Shown here piece by piece: positions 16,882 through 26,083 of a DNA stretch of 58,483 nucleotides (the first letter of the stretch is position 1; every line of letters starts with the position of its first letter). The stretch lies in contig JAUNPJ010000016.1 in NCBI GenBank assembly GCA_030536755.1, positions 1 to 58,483 on the forward strand, read 5' to 3'. This stretch comes from Eubacteriales bacterium. GTDB lineage: Bacteria; Bacillota; Clostridia; Lachnospirales; Lachnospiraceae. Both the position numbers and the translations under genes were made by a program. Under the pieces are notes generated by a model. That model saw nothing but the letters and a program-made list of their open reading frames with translations, was not told the DNA's origin and ran no database searches.

Positions 16882-19464
16882 TCATCCCTTCCTTTCATAT
16901 GGTGTACCGGAAATCGGCAGAGAAAATCTGCGCTCTCCATCCAGACGATAATAAGCGTCTGTAACTGCCGGTGCCGTAGGAATCGAGGTGATCTCTCCAA
17001 TTCCAATTGCGCCGCAGGCAACCTTTAATCCAGGTTTTTCCACAACTGTCGCCCTCACCTTCGGAATCTCATGTGCGCGGAACAGTCCCAACGCACCATA
17101 CTTCTCAACCGGTTTACAATTTTCATCAATTTCATATTTTTCACGGAGTGCATAGCCCATTCCCATGACTACACCACCCTCAATCTGTCCTTCACAGGAG
17201 AGTGGATTGACTGCTTTGCCGACATCATGTGCGGCGAGCATTTTTTCCACTTTTCCGGTTTTCGGATCCAGAATACATACCTGTGTTGCATATCCATATG
17301 CCACGTGAGAGACCGGATTCGGAACGTCTGCGCCGAGCGGGTCTGTCTTGGCAAGGTATTCTCCGTAAAATTCCTGTCCTTTCAGGTCGGCAAGCGTCAC
17401 ACCGTTTGTTTTTGCCTCCATCAGTTTTTCACAGGCACGGCGGCAAGCCTCTCCGGTAACCAGAGTCTGACGGGAACCGGATGTCGTTCCGGAATCAGGA
17501 GCGATCCAGGTATTGCTTCTCTCATAGACAATGTCCTCACGTTTCAGATCTGTGTTTGACACGATCATCTGTACCAGAACGGTTCCCAATCCCTGTCCGA
17601 TACAGGATGCACCGGAATAAATGTGAAGCTTCTCATCGTCCTCAACGATCAGACGTACGCGTCCCCAATCAGGAAGACCAACGCCGACGCCGGCATTTTT
17701 CATCGCACAGGCAAGACCGACCGGTTTTCCTGCCGCAAGTGCTTCTTCATACTCTTCCTTTACTTCCTCCAATGTCTCCACAAGACCGGTGGAATCGTCT
17801 ACAATCTGGCCGTTCGGAAGTACACCGCCCGGACGGATCGCATTGCGATATCGAATCTCCCATGGCGTAATGCCAATCTCATCCGCCATCATATTTAACA
17901 GTGTTTCTGTCGCAAAACAAGTCTGTGTCACACCAAAGCCACGGTATGCACCTGCCGGCGGGTTGTTCGTATAATAGGAAGTTCCTTCAATCTCAAAGTT
18001 CTCATAAGCATACGGACCTGCCGCATGCGTACATGCACGCTCCAGCACCGGGCCTCCAAGAGACGCAAACGCTCCGGTATCGGAAGCAACCTTCGCTTTT
18101 ACGCCCATGATTTTTCCATTTTCATCGCATCCCATCGTGAAATCCATCACAAAGGAATGACGTTTTGGATGAATCAGAAGAGATTCTGCTCTGGTCAGTC
18201 TGACTTTGACCGGACGTCCCGTCAGATAAGTAATCAGTGCAGCGTGGTGCTGAACTGTCATATCCTCTTTTCCGCCAAAACCGCCTCCGACAAGGCCGTT
18301 CTGTACGCGCACCTTGTCCGTTCCAAGAAGCAAACTGCACTCATGGAACGTACAATAAGCAGACTGATCAGTGGAAATGATCATGACATAGCCATCTTCT
18401 TCCATATAAGCAACTGCACACTCCGGTTCCAGGAAGGCATGCTCTGTCCACGGCGTCTCAAAATGATGGGAAATTACATGTGCTGCGTTGGCAATTGCCT
18501 CCTCAGCATTTCCACGGCTTACATATTTATGTGCCTGGATGTTGGATTCTTCCTCATCAAATACACGCGGTGCATCCGGTGCTGCCGCCTCTTCAATATT
18601 ATGAATGGCAGGAAGAACCTCATACTCTACCTTAATCAGTTTTTTCGCTTTTTCGACCGTTTCCAGGTCTTCTGCCGCTACCAGTGCGATGGCATCGCCA
18701 AGGTAATGCGTCAGTCCGCCTACCGGGATCAACGTATACTGATCATGTTTGATATGACCGATTTTATTCTCACCCGGGATATCGTCTGCCGTAAAGACGC
18801 CAATTACTCCAGGAAGTGCCTTTGCAGCCGTAGTATCAATAGAAAGCACTCTTGCTCTCGGATATTTGCTTCGAAGCGCAGATCCATAACACATATCTTC
18901 CATATAAAAGTCATCCGGATATTTTCCGTATCCCAGTACTTTTTCTTCTACATCCAGTCTGTGCACGCGCGATCCGATTTTCCAGTCATCCGCGCCTTTC
19001 TCCGGAATGTAACTGTCACGCATGATTTTCGCAGCCAGCTTTACAGCGGCAATGATTTTCACATAGCCGGTACAGCGGCAATAATTGTTGCGCAGTGCGT
19101 ACATAATCTCATCCTCTGTGGGATCGGGATTTTTATTCAGCAGCGCTTTCGTGCACATCACCATGCCCGGAATACAGAAACCACACTGTACGGCACCTGC
19201 CTCTCCGTAAGCATATGTATAGACCTGTGACTCCCAGTCACTCAAACCTTCCACTGTGATAATCTTCTTTCCTTCCAGCTTATCTGTGGTCGGAACACAG
19301 GATTTGCAGGTCTCCCCGTCGATAATAACAGTACAGGCTCCGCAAGCTCCCTGACTGCATCCGTCTTTGACCGAAGTCAGATGCAGATCGTCACGCAGAA
19401 AACGAAGCAGCGACTTCTTTTCTTCTGTCGTAACTGTTTTTCCATTTACATTCAATGTATACAT
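16882..19464 (-). CDS. xdhD: selenium-dependent xanthine dehydrogenase, fused Fe-S and molybdopterin subunit (XdhD)
   Basis: An 860-residue fusion. Residues 1-155 hold two [2Fe-2S] clusters (C36, C41, C44, C56; then C94, C97, C129, C131). Residues 165 onward are the molybdenum-binding hydroxylase with VGGGFGGKED, GAYRGFGVTQ, GASCIGQGLGT and a catalytic GIGEIT near the C-terminus. No FAD domain is present, so electrons must pass to another protein; YgfK and the downstream ferredoxin are the obvious partners. It matches E. coli XdhD (YgfN) in architecture, though somewhat shorter. The adjacent yqeB supports a selenium-containing cofactor. Substrate is probably xanthine, hypoxanthine or urate. 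Confidence 0.92.
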   Translation of the reverse strand: MYTLNVNGKTVTTEEKKSLLRFLRDDLHLTSVKDGCSQGACGACTVIIDGETCKSCVPTTDKLEGKKIITVEGLSDWESQVYTYAYGEAGAVQCGFCIPGMVMCTKALLNKNPDPTEDEIMYALRNNYCRCTGYVKIIAAVKLAAKIMRDSYIPEKGADDWKIGSRVHRLDVEEKVLGYGKYPDDFYMEDMCYGSALRSKYPRARVLSIDTTAAKALPGVIGVFTADDIPGENKIGHIKHDQYTLIPVGGLTHYLGDAIALVAAEDLETVEKAKKLIKVEYEVLPAIHNIEEAAAPDAPRVFDEEESNIQAHKYVSRGNAEEAIANAAHVISHHFETPWTEHAFLEPECAVAYMEEDGYVMIISTDQSAYCTFHECSLLLGTDKVRVQNGLVGGGFGGKEDMTVQHHAALITYLTGRPVKVRLTRAESLLIHPKRHSFVMDFTMGCDENGKIMGVKAKVASDTGAFASLGGPVLERACTHAAGPYAYENFEIEGTSYYTNNPPAGAYRGFGVTQTCFATETLLNMMADEIGITPWEIRYRNAIRPGGVLPNGQIVDDSTGLVETLEEVKEEYEEALAAGKPVGLACAMKNAGVGVGLPDWGRVRLIVEDDEKLHIYSGASCIGQGLGTVLVQMIVSNTDLKREDIVYERSNTWIAPDSGTTSGSRQTLVTGEACRRACEKLMEAKTNGVTLADLKGQEFYGEYLAKTDPLGADVPNPVSHVAYGYATQVCILDPKTGKVEKMLAAHDVGKAVNPLSCEGQIEGGVVMGMGYALREKYEIDENCKPVEKYGALGLFRAHEIPKVRATVVEKPGLKVACGAIGIGEITSIPTAPAVTDAYYRLDGERRFSLPISGTPYERKG

Positions 19465-19479
19465 TCATTTCTCACCTTC

Positions 19480-20271
19480 TTACCGGATATCTGGGTTTTC
19501 TTCCAAAAGGGCCTGTTTTACGCCCTGACCGATTTTTCTCGCCTTATCCGAGATGGTATAGCAGTTTTCCAGTACGATTCTTGCGTCCACATCACCGATT
19601 TTGAGTCCCTTTGTCACTTCGACTCCTTCCTGAAGCATTCCTCTGACAATTCCACGCATGAGAGCATAGACAGGAACACCGCCAGTTTTCGCAACCATCT
19701 GTCCTTTTTCCACCACATCGCCAATCTGCACAATGGGTTCCATTTTCCCATCAGACGATGCCCGGATCAAACGTTCTATGGTATAACCTGCAATATTTCC
19801 CGGAATTCCTGTGTTTGGTATCGCACATCCATGCCGAATTACCTCACCGAGGTAAGGTCCTCTCTGCGTCTCAATGACATAATGACAGTCTTCTCCGGCA
19901 CAAAAGCCAGGTCCGATTCCGATTACCACAGGCGCATCTGTTATAGAAGTTCCCAGATTTTTCTTTGCCATAATTGCATCTACCAAAACATCCGGATGAT
20001 ATTTCAAAAGAATCTCAGCCTTCTCATCAACCATTACAGGAATGTTTCTCTTCTCCTGTTCCTGGCAGGCTTCTTCAAGACTGCTGACAAGAACGCCTTT
20101 TGCCCTCTCTACCTTCGCTTTCCCTTCGTATACGGCACGGGAAAACGATACCATTCTCCTGACAGCAAGAGGAATGGCAATTTCCGTCATGAGCACCTCA
20201 TGTCCGGCCAGCCACAATTCATATGCAATTCCTGTTGCCAGATCCCCGGCTCCTTTGATTAATATCCTCAT
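19480..20271 (-). CDS. yqeB: selenium-dependent molybdenum hydroxylase system protein YqeB
   Basis: A 263-residue protein of the EF2563/YqeB family. The N-terminus MRILIKGAGDLATGIAYEL is a Rossmann-like nucleotide motif. The middle carries IGIGPGFCAGEDCHYVIETQRG, and the C-terminal part (VEKGQMVAKTGG, GVEVTKGLKIGD) resembles a biotinyl-like fold. It is needed, by genomic association, for selenium insertion into molybdenum hydroxylases; mechanism unknown. The frame runs further upstream, but ATG at 20271 has GGAGG seven bases before it. It lies between xdhD and the hydantoinase gene. Confidence 0.9.
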   Translation of the reverse strand: MRILIKGAGDLATGIAYELWLAGHEVLMTEIAIPLAVRRMVSFSRAVYEGKAKVERAKGVLVSSLEEACQEQEKRNIPVMVDEKAEILLKYHPDVLVDAIMAKKNLGTSITDAPVVIGIGPGFCAGEDCHYVIETQRGPYLGEVIRHGCAIPNTGIPGNIAGYTIERLIRASSDGKMEPIVQIGDVVEKGQMVAKTGGVPVYALMRGIVRGMLQEGVEVTKGLKIGDVDARIVLENCYTISDKARKIGQGVKQALLEENPDIR

Positions 20272-20314
20272 GCTGTTTCCTCCATCCGAATCTTTTTTTG
20301 AAATACAGCGGAGC

Positions 20315-21682
20315 TTAACGATCCGCTGTAATATAATGTCCTTTGTAAGTTTCCAGTATTGTTCCATTTTCTGCCGCAAGCGTTCCCCTGAGATAGACCT
20401 GCTCGGCACGTCCTTTGATGGCTGTGCCCTCCATTGGACAGTAATCACAGGCGGACTGCTGTGCTTTCGCAGTCATCGACCATGTCGTGTCGGAATTCCA
20501 TACCACGATGTCCGCATCGCTTCCCGGTGCCAGAACACCTTTTTTCGGATAAAGGTGATACAGCTTCGCCGGATTTTCCGAAAGATACGCACACATCTGT
20601 GTGAGACTGATTTTCCCAGAATGAACTCCATACTGATAGATCAGTGCCGGTCGTTCTTCTGCACCCGGCATTCCGCACGGCGTTTTGGAAAAATCTTCCT
20701 TTCCCATATCTTTCTGCTCGATCGTAAAGCTGCAGTGATCTGTGGCAATTGTCTGAATCTGATTGTCTGCCAGAGCCTTCCACAGGACTTCCTGATCTGC
20801 TGGTGTCCGAAGAGGCGGAGCAATCATGTATTTCTTGCCCTCGTTGTCGTCAAGCGCATATCTGCTGTCATCCATCACCAGATATTGCGGACACGTCTCC
20901 ACATACACCGTCTGTCCCTGTGCCCTTGCTTGCTCAATTTCGGCATAGCCTTCCTTGGAACTTAAGTGCACGATGATGACTGGTGTATCGACGCATTTGG
21001 CGATTTTTAAGATACGGCTGACTGCCTCTGCTTCCGCGAGCGCCGGTCTTGTTGCCGGATAGTCCGCCACATGTTTTCTGTCACCCTTTTCCCGGAGGGT
21101 TTCCTCCAGGCGTGCATCGATCAAGCCTTTGTTCTCACAATGCACCCCTGCGATTCCACCAAGCTCCTTTAACCGGGTGAGGATTTCATAAATGCTCTTG
21201 TCATCCACTACCATGGCATCGTAGGTCGTATATAATTTAAAAGAATGAATTCCGCCGGCGACAATCTCGCCAAGTTCTTCGCTGATTTTCTCATTCCAGT
21301 CCGAAAGCGCAAGGTGGAATGCATAATCGCAATTTGCCTTTCCATCTGCCTTCTCATGCCAGTGAGAAAGCGCAAAGGCAAGAGACTCACCCTTATTCTG
21401 CGTAGCAAAATCGATGATGCAGGTCGTTCCTCCGGCAAGCTCGGCTCTGGTTCCCGTATCAAATCCATCAATGGTGACTGTCCCCGATACATCCAAATCC
21501 ATGTGGGTATGAGCATCGATAAATCCAGGGAAGAGATATTTTCCAGCCACATCTACTATTTCAGCCTCCCCATCTTCCAGATTTTCTCCGATTTCCAGAA
21601 TTGTCTCACCGTCCGTCAAGACATCTGCCTGTTTGATTTCACTGCCGCTTACAACGCTGCCGCCGCGGAATAATCGTTTCAT
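20315..21682 (-). CDS. dihydropyrimidinase/D-hydantoinase family amidohydrolase
   Basis: A 455-residue metal-dependent amidohydrolase. Metal ligands are in GFIDAHTHMDLD, the carboxylated lysine in HSFKLYTTYD, the His ligands in GVHCEN and IIVHLSSKEG, and the Asp in TIATDHCSF. These match hydantoinase/dihydropyrimidinase (hyuA/hydA), which opens cyclic amide rings. In this operon it is expected to open a purine-derived or ureido ring; the exact substrate is inferred. Its position between ygfK and yqeB matches the gene set implicated in anaerobic urate degradation by gut bacteria. Confidence 0.9.
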   Translation of the reverse strand: MKRLFRGGSVVSGSEIKQADVLTDGETILEIGENLEDGEAEIVDVAGKYLFPGFIDAHTHMDLDVSGTVTIDGFDTGTRAELAGGTTCIIDFATQNKGESLAFALSHWHEKADGKANCDYAFHLALSDWNEKISEELGEIVAGGIHSFKLYTTYDAMVVDDKSIYEILTRLKELGGIAGVHCENKGLIDARLEETLREKGDRKHVADYPATRPALAEAEAVSRILKIAKCVDTPVIIVHLSSKEGYAEIEQARAQGQTVYVETCPQYLVMDDSRYALDDNEGKKYMIAPPLRTPADQEVLWKALADNQIQTIATDHCSFTIEQKDMGKEDFSKTPCGMPGAEERPALIYQYGVHSGKISLTQMCAYLSENPAKLYHLYPKKGVLAPGSDADIVVWNSDTTWSMTAKAQQSACDYCPMEGTAIKGRAEQVYLRGTLAAENGTILETYKGHYITADR

Positions 21683-21718
21683 TCTACTGACCTTCTTTCT
21701 GTCGTCTTATTCTATGAC

Positions 21719-24703
21719 TTATCCTAACAAATATGTGTAATCACTGCAAACAGTTTCGATTACTTTCTGAAGTCCTGTCGGAAGTTTTGTCTCTTCTCCC
21801 TTTGTCCACAGGAACTCTTCGCCAAGGAATCTCACCTTGCAGCTTACTTTTTCTTTATCTAAAACTGCAAATCCCTGATTCTTGCTGTCTGCCATATCTT
21901 TTTCATTTGCAAATAATGTAAATTTATCCAAATACGGTGCACTTGCGTATGGGCAGAATACAAGACAGTTGCCGCATTCGTTGCACATATAATCTACATG
22001 GATGATCTGTGCCTTTGCCATACCAGGTACTTTGATGGAGATGTTTGCGCGGTTCGGGCAAACATCCACACAGTTCTCACATACGGAAGAACAGCACAGA
22101 CAACGCTCAGATTCTTTCTTCTCGCCCGGCTCATCCAGAATACCTTTCTTCTGATAGAGAACTTCCGGTGCAACGCTCTCGCTCATGCTGTCAGAAATTT
22201 TTCTTCCTGCAATCGCTTCTGCCGCTGTGATCGCATTTGCCATTCCTTTTACAACCAGGGAAGGTCCAAACAGACCATCACCAATGACATAAACACCTTC
22301 CAGATTTGTCTCAAGCTGATCGGAAACAAGCACACGGCCTTTCTCGTCCACGTTGATTCCATTTGCCTGATAGAAGTCGGTCGGAACTTTCTCTCCAACT
22401 GCCGCAATCACGGTATCAGCCGGAACGCTTACTACCTTTCCTGTAGCAGCAACACTTGCTCTTCCGGAAGCGTCTGCTGCACCAAGAGCCATCTCATTGC
22501 ATACAAGCTGTCCGTCTTCCATCTTCACAGGAGCAAGCAGTTCTCTGAATTCTACACCGTCATCAATCGCAAGCAGTAATTCATGCTCATCTGCCGGCAT
22601 ATAACGTTTTGTTCTGCGATATACCAGATACACATGCTCCACGCCTTCGCATCTCTTCGCTGCTCTTGCCGTATCCATCGCAGTATTTCCACCGCCGATG
22701 ACAACTACGTTCTTGCCAAGATCCACTTTTCCGCCTGTTTGGTTGAAGTTTTCCAGAAATTCCAGTGCGTTTACTGCCTGTTTTCCTTCCAGTTCCAGCT
22801 GTCCGCGTTTGTAGGCACCAACCGCAAGAATGACATTGTCATACTGCTCTCTCAATGTTTCTACAGAAGGAGCCTCTGCGCCGCAGAGAATCTTCACGCC
22901 GAGCTTCTCAAGCAGGGAAGCGTCTTTTCCGATTACGTTGTCATCAATACGGAAATCTGGAATCACTGCACTGACAATACCGCCGAGTTTTTCTCTCTTC
23001 TCATAAATCGTCACGTTTGCTCCCAGTCTTGCCAGATAGAACGCTGCTGCCATACCGGATGGACCACCGCCGACTACAGCAACTGTCTTATCGCAGCCAC
23101 CCTCTACTTTCAGAGTCTCTATTGCTTTTTCGTATGCATTTTCTGCACAGGTCAGTTTTGTATCGCGAATCTGAACGGATGTCTCATAGAAATTACGTGT
23201 ACAATGTCCCTGACATGGATGTGCACAGATACTTCCTGTGATAAACGGAAGCGCATTTCTGTTTAAGATTACATTCAAAGCTTCCTCGTATTTACCTTCG
23301 CCTGCAAGCTGCATGTAAGTGGTAATCTCCTGATGGATTGGACATGCATCTTCACATGGCGCTGTGTAGCAATCAAGAAGCGGTACTCTCTCACTGCTCT
23401 TTCTTGATGGCGGAAGTTTTGCGGGTTTTACATGATGCTTGTCTGTGATAGCATCCTCAGCAACCTGATTCAGCGCTGCAACATCAATGCCGGTAAACGG
23501 CTTCTTGCCCTGTGCATCCAGAATCTCAGCCATCTGTTTGAGTCTCTGGTATCCGCCTGGTTTCAGAATCGTTGTTGCAACTGTTACCGGCCACACACCA
23601 GCACCTACAATCTTATCGATGTTAAACGCATCTGCTCCGCCTGAGTAAGCGATACGAAGTTTTCCGTCAAACTCTCTGGACAGTTTTGCTGCCAGGGAAA
23701 TGGACAGTGGATACAGAGATTTACCGGACATATACATCTCTTCACTTGGAAGCTCGTTTCTTGTCACATCTACCGGGAAGGTATTTGTAATCTTCACACC
23801 AAATTCCAGTCCCAGATCGTCAGACAGCTTCATCAGTCTCTGCAGCATTGGAACTGCATCCTTATACTGAAGGTCATCCTCGAAATGGAATCTTCCAAAT
23901 GCAATGTAATCATAACCCATCTGATCCAGAGTTGCGCGTGCAAAATCATATCCCAGAAGTGTTGGATTGCATTTGATAAAAGTATTCATATGTTTCTCTG
24001 TCAGCAGGTAATTCGCAATGCTTTCGATTTCCTGTGGAGGACATCCGTGCAGAGTAGAAATCGTTGCAGAATTACAGATGAGCGGAGAAATGCTCTCGAT
24101 ATCTTCTTTTGTTACATGTTTAAATTCGTCTGCATGTGCAAGAAGTACTTTTTTACATTCTTTGAATGTCTCGGTATCTTCTGCATTCTTCATGCTCTCG
24201 ATAAAGGTATTGATCTTTTCAGATTTGATGCCGGCCAGATCGTATCCGACACTGATGTTGAACTGGAATCCATCCATGCTTCCCAGTCCGTATTCCTTTG
24301 CCATAAAGGACAGAAGGAACCATGCTTTGATATATTCATCCTGTGCCTGCGGTACATACAGCTCTGTCGACCACTCACAGTTGTAACACTCGTCATCTGC
24401 TTTGATACATGGTTTGTTGACACAGGCTGCCAGTTCAGCACCGTCCATAATCTGAACAGTTTTCAGCTCGAAAAAACGCGCTCCTGCATAATAAGAAGCA
24501 ACGATATTCTGTGCCAGCTGGCTGTTCGGGCCTGCTGCAGGTCCGATCGGGGTCTCCAGTTTTCTTCCAAAAATAGTCTGTACCTTCTGTGGATCTGCCA
24601 CGTATGGTCTATGTACTCCAAATACCGTACCTTTGGTATCATGCTCTTCGATTGTCCATTTTAATAACTGCTCAAATGGCATACAGCTCATCATATCACT
24701 CAT
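21719..24703 (-). CDS. ygfK: YgfK, multidomain flavin/iron-sulfur oxidoreductase
   Basis: A 994-residue oxidoreductase. Residues 1 to about 420 form a dihydroorotate dehydrogenase-like barrel (GPAAGPNSQLAQN). A GltD-type helical Fe-S segment follows (CEDACPIHQEITTYMQLAGE). Residues about 540-850 are a FAD/NAD(P) domain with VAVVGGGPSGMAAAFYLARL and VVVIGGGNTAMDTARAAK. The C-terminus holds cysteine clusters CENCVDVCPNRA and CNECGNCLVFCPY. E. coli YgfK is labelled a putative selenate reductase subunit, but in purine clusters it is more plausibly the electron-transfer flavoprotein for the molybdenum enzymes (inference). AGGAGG precedes the ATG. Confidence 0.92.
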   Translation of the reverse strand: MSDMMSCMPFEQLLKWTIEEHDTKGTVFGVHRPYVADPQKVQTIFGRKLETPIGPAAGPNSQLAQNIVASYYAGARFFELKTVQIMDGAELAACVNKPCIKADDECYNCEWSTELYVPQAQDEYIKAWFLLSFMAKEYGLGSMDGFQFNISVGYDLAGIKSEKINTFIESMKNAEDTETFKECKKVLLAHADEFKHVTKEDIESISPLICNSATISTLHGCPPQEIESIANYLLTEKHMNTFIKCNPTLLGYDFARATLDQMGYDYIAFGRFHFEDDLQYKDAVPMLQRLMKLSDDLGLEFGVKITNTFPVDVTRNELPSEEMYMSGKSLYPLSISLAAKLSREFDGKLRIAYSGGADAFNIDKIVGAGVWPVTVATTILKPGGYQRLKQMAEILDAQGKKPFTGIDVAALNQVAEDAITDKHHVKPAKLPPSRKSSERVPLLDCYTAPCEDACPIHQEITTYMQLAGEGKYEEALNVILNRNALPFITGSICAHPCQGHCTRNFYETSVQIRDTKLTCAENAYEKAIETLKVEGGCDKTVAVVGGGPSGMAAAFYLARLGANVTIYEKREKLGGIVSAVIPDFRIDDNVIGKDASLLEKLGVKILCGAEAPSVETLREQYDNVILAVGAYKRGQLELEGKQAVNALEFLENFNQTGGKVDLGKNVVVIGGGNTAMDTARAAKRCEGVEHVYLVYRRTKRYMPADEHELLLAIDDGVEFRELLAPVKMEDGQLVCNEMALGAADASGRASVAATGKVVSVPADTVIAAVGEKVPTDFYQANGINVDEKGRVLVSDQLETNLEGVYVIGDGLFGPSLVVKGMANAITAAEAIAGRKISDSMSESVAPEVLYQKKGILDEPGEKKESERCLCCSSVCENCVDVCPNRANISIKVPGMAKAQIIHVDYMCNECGNCLVFCPYASAPYLDKFTLFANEKDMADSKNQGFAVLDKEKVSCKVRFLGEEFLWTKGEETKLPTGLQKVIETVCSDYTYLLG

Positions 24704-24717
24704 ATCTTCGCTCCTCC

Positions 24718-26049
24718 TTATCCGTTAATGCTCTTCCACAGTTTTGCAGAGGATTCTCTGCATTTTGCGTAAGCTTCTTCTACATCCACAACGGTTACTT
24801 CACGATCTTTCATCAGAACTTTTCCGTTTGCGATCGTTGTCACAACATCTCGTCCTGTCATACCGAACAGAATATGTCCGTTGATGTTGTTTTCATCCAG
24901 ATGTGTCGGTGCAATGTAATCTACCACGATCACATCGGCTGCTGCTCCCTCTTTTAATACACCAAGAGGTGCTTTGAAATAACGGTTTGCAATTGCCGCA
25001 TTGTTCTCAAATAACATCTTCGGAACCTCTCCCCATGCTGCATTTGCATCACACAGATGATGTTTGTGGAGTACGTTTGCCACTTTATAGGACTCTGTCA
25101 TGTCGTGCGTATAACCGTCTGTTCCAAGACCGGTCAGAATGCCTCTGTGAACCAGTTCCATGGTCGGAGGGCACCCGCATGCGTTACCCATGTTAGACTC
25201 TGGATTGTGAACGACCATCGTATTCGTATCTTTGATCAGCTCCATCTCATGAGGATTGATGTAGATACAATGTCCAAGAAGTGTCTTCTCCCCGAGAATG
25301 TTGCAGTCCATCAGTCGGTCTACAATGCGTTTTCCATATTTTTTGAGGCAGTCATGAAGATCTTCAATGCCTTCTGCCACATGAATGTGATATCCTACTT
25401 CCTCAGGCTTGTTCGCAGCTGCCAGTTCCATAGTCTCATCAGAGATTGTAAACTGTGCATGCATACCCATCATGCCGGCCAGCATATCAGAATCATCTTT
25501 TAATGCATAACGGATAAATTCTGCATTTTCCATCACGGCCTCACGAGCCTTATCCATTCCGTCTCTGTCGGAAACTTCATAACAAAGGCAGGAACGAATA
25601 CCCAGCTCTTTTGCTACATCTGCAATCGTAAACAGACTGTCTTTGATATGTCCAAAGCTTGCATGGTGGTCAAAGATGGTTGTCACACCATTTCGGATAC
25701 AGGAAATCATCGTATCCATCGCACTGTATTTTGTCTGTTCCAGTGTCAGCTTTCTGTCGATGGTCCACCACTGGCCATCCAGAATGTCGAGGAATCCTTT
25801 CGGGTTGTATCCCTTGATACTCAGTCCTCTCGCCATGGCACTGTAAATATGCTCATGTGTATTGATAAATGCAGGCATAATCAGCTTGCCTTTTGCATCG
25901 ATATATTCTGCATCTTTGTATTTTTCTCTGATTTCTTTCGTCGTGCCGATCTCGGAAATCTTTGTTCCCTCAATCGCAACCGCACCATTTTCAATATATG
26001 GAAGGTCGTTGTTTCTCGTAATCAGTTTACCATTTCCTACTACTAACAT
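24718..26049 (-). CDS. ssnA: putative aminohydrolase SsnA
   Basis: A 443-residue amidohydrolase of the SsnA/TrzA group. Metal-binding motifs are INTHEHIYSAM near residue 60, YHIHVAEG, LLGHCIYI and GLGTDGYTHDM. Relatives deaminate purines or s-triazines (for example guanine deaminase). SsnA is always found beside ygfK and ygeXYW. Its reaction is not established by sequence; guanine- or aminopurine-type deamination, or ring hydrolysis, are possible. GGAGG lies eight bases before the ATG, and ygfK begins 14 bases downstream of its stop. Confidence 0.9.
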   Translation of the reverse strand: MLVVGNGKLITRNNDLPYIENGAVAIEGTKISEIGTTKEIREKYKDAEYIDAKGKLIMPAFINTHEHIYSAMARGLSIKGYNPKGFLDILDGQWWTIDRKLTLEQTKYSAMDTMISCIRNGVTTIFDHHASFGHIKDSLFTIADVAKELGIRSCLCYEVSDRDGMDKAREAVMENAEFIRYALKDDSDMLAGMMGMHAQFTISDETMELAAANKPEEVGYHIHVAEGIEDLHDCLKKYGKRIVDRLMDCNILGEKTLLGHCIYINPHEMELIKDTNTMVVHNPESNMGNACGCPPTMELVHRGILTGLGTDGYTHDMTESYKVANVLHKHHLCDANAAWGEVPKMLFENNAAIANRYFKAPLGVLKEGAAADVIVVDYIAPTHLDENNINGHILFGMTGRDVVTTIANGKVLMKDREVTVVDVEEAYAKCRESSAKLWKSING

Positions 26050-26083
26050 GATTGTGGCCTCCTTATTTTTTCAATATTTTTGC

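Noticed and set aside
16882-19464. Selenocysteine codons in the molybdenum hydroxylases
   Set aside because: No in-frame TGA interrupts the genes. The selenium expected here is a labile cofactor, not selenocysteine.
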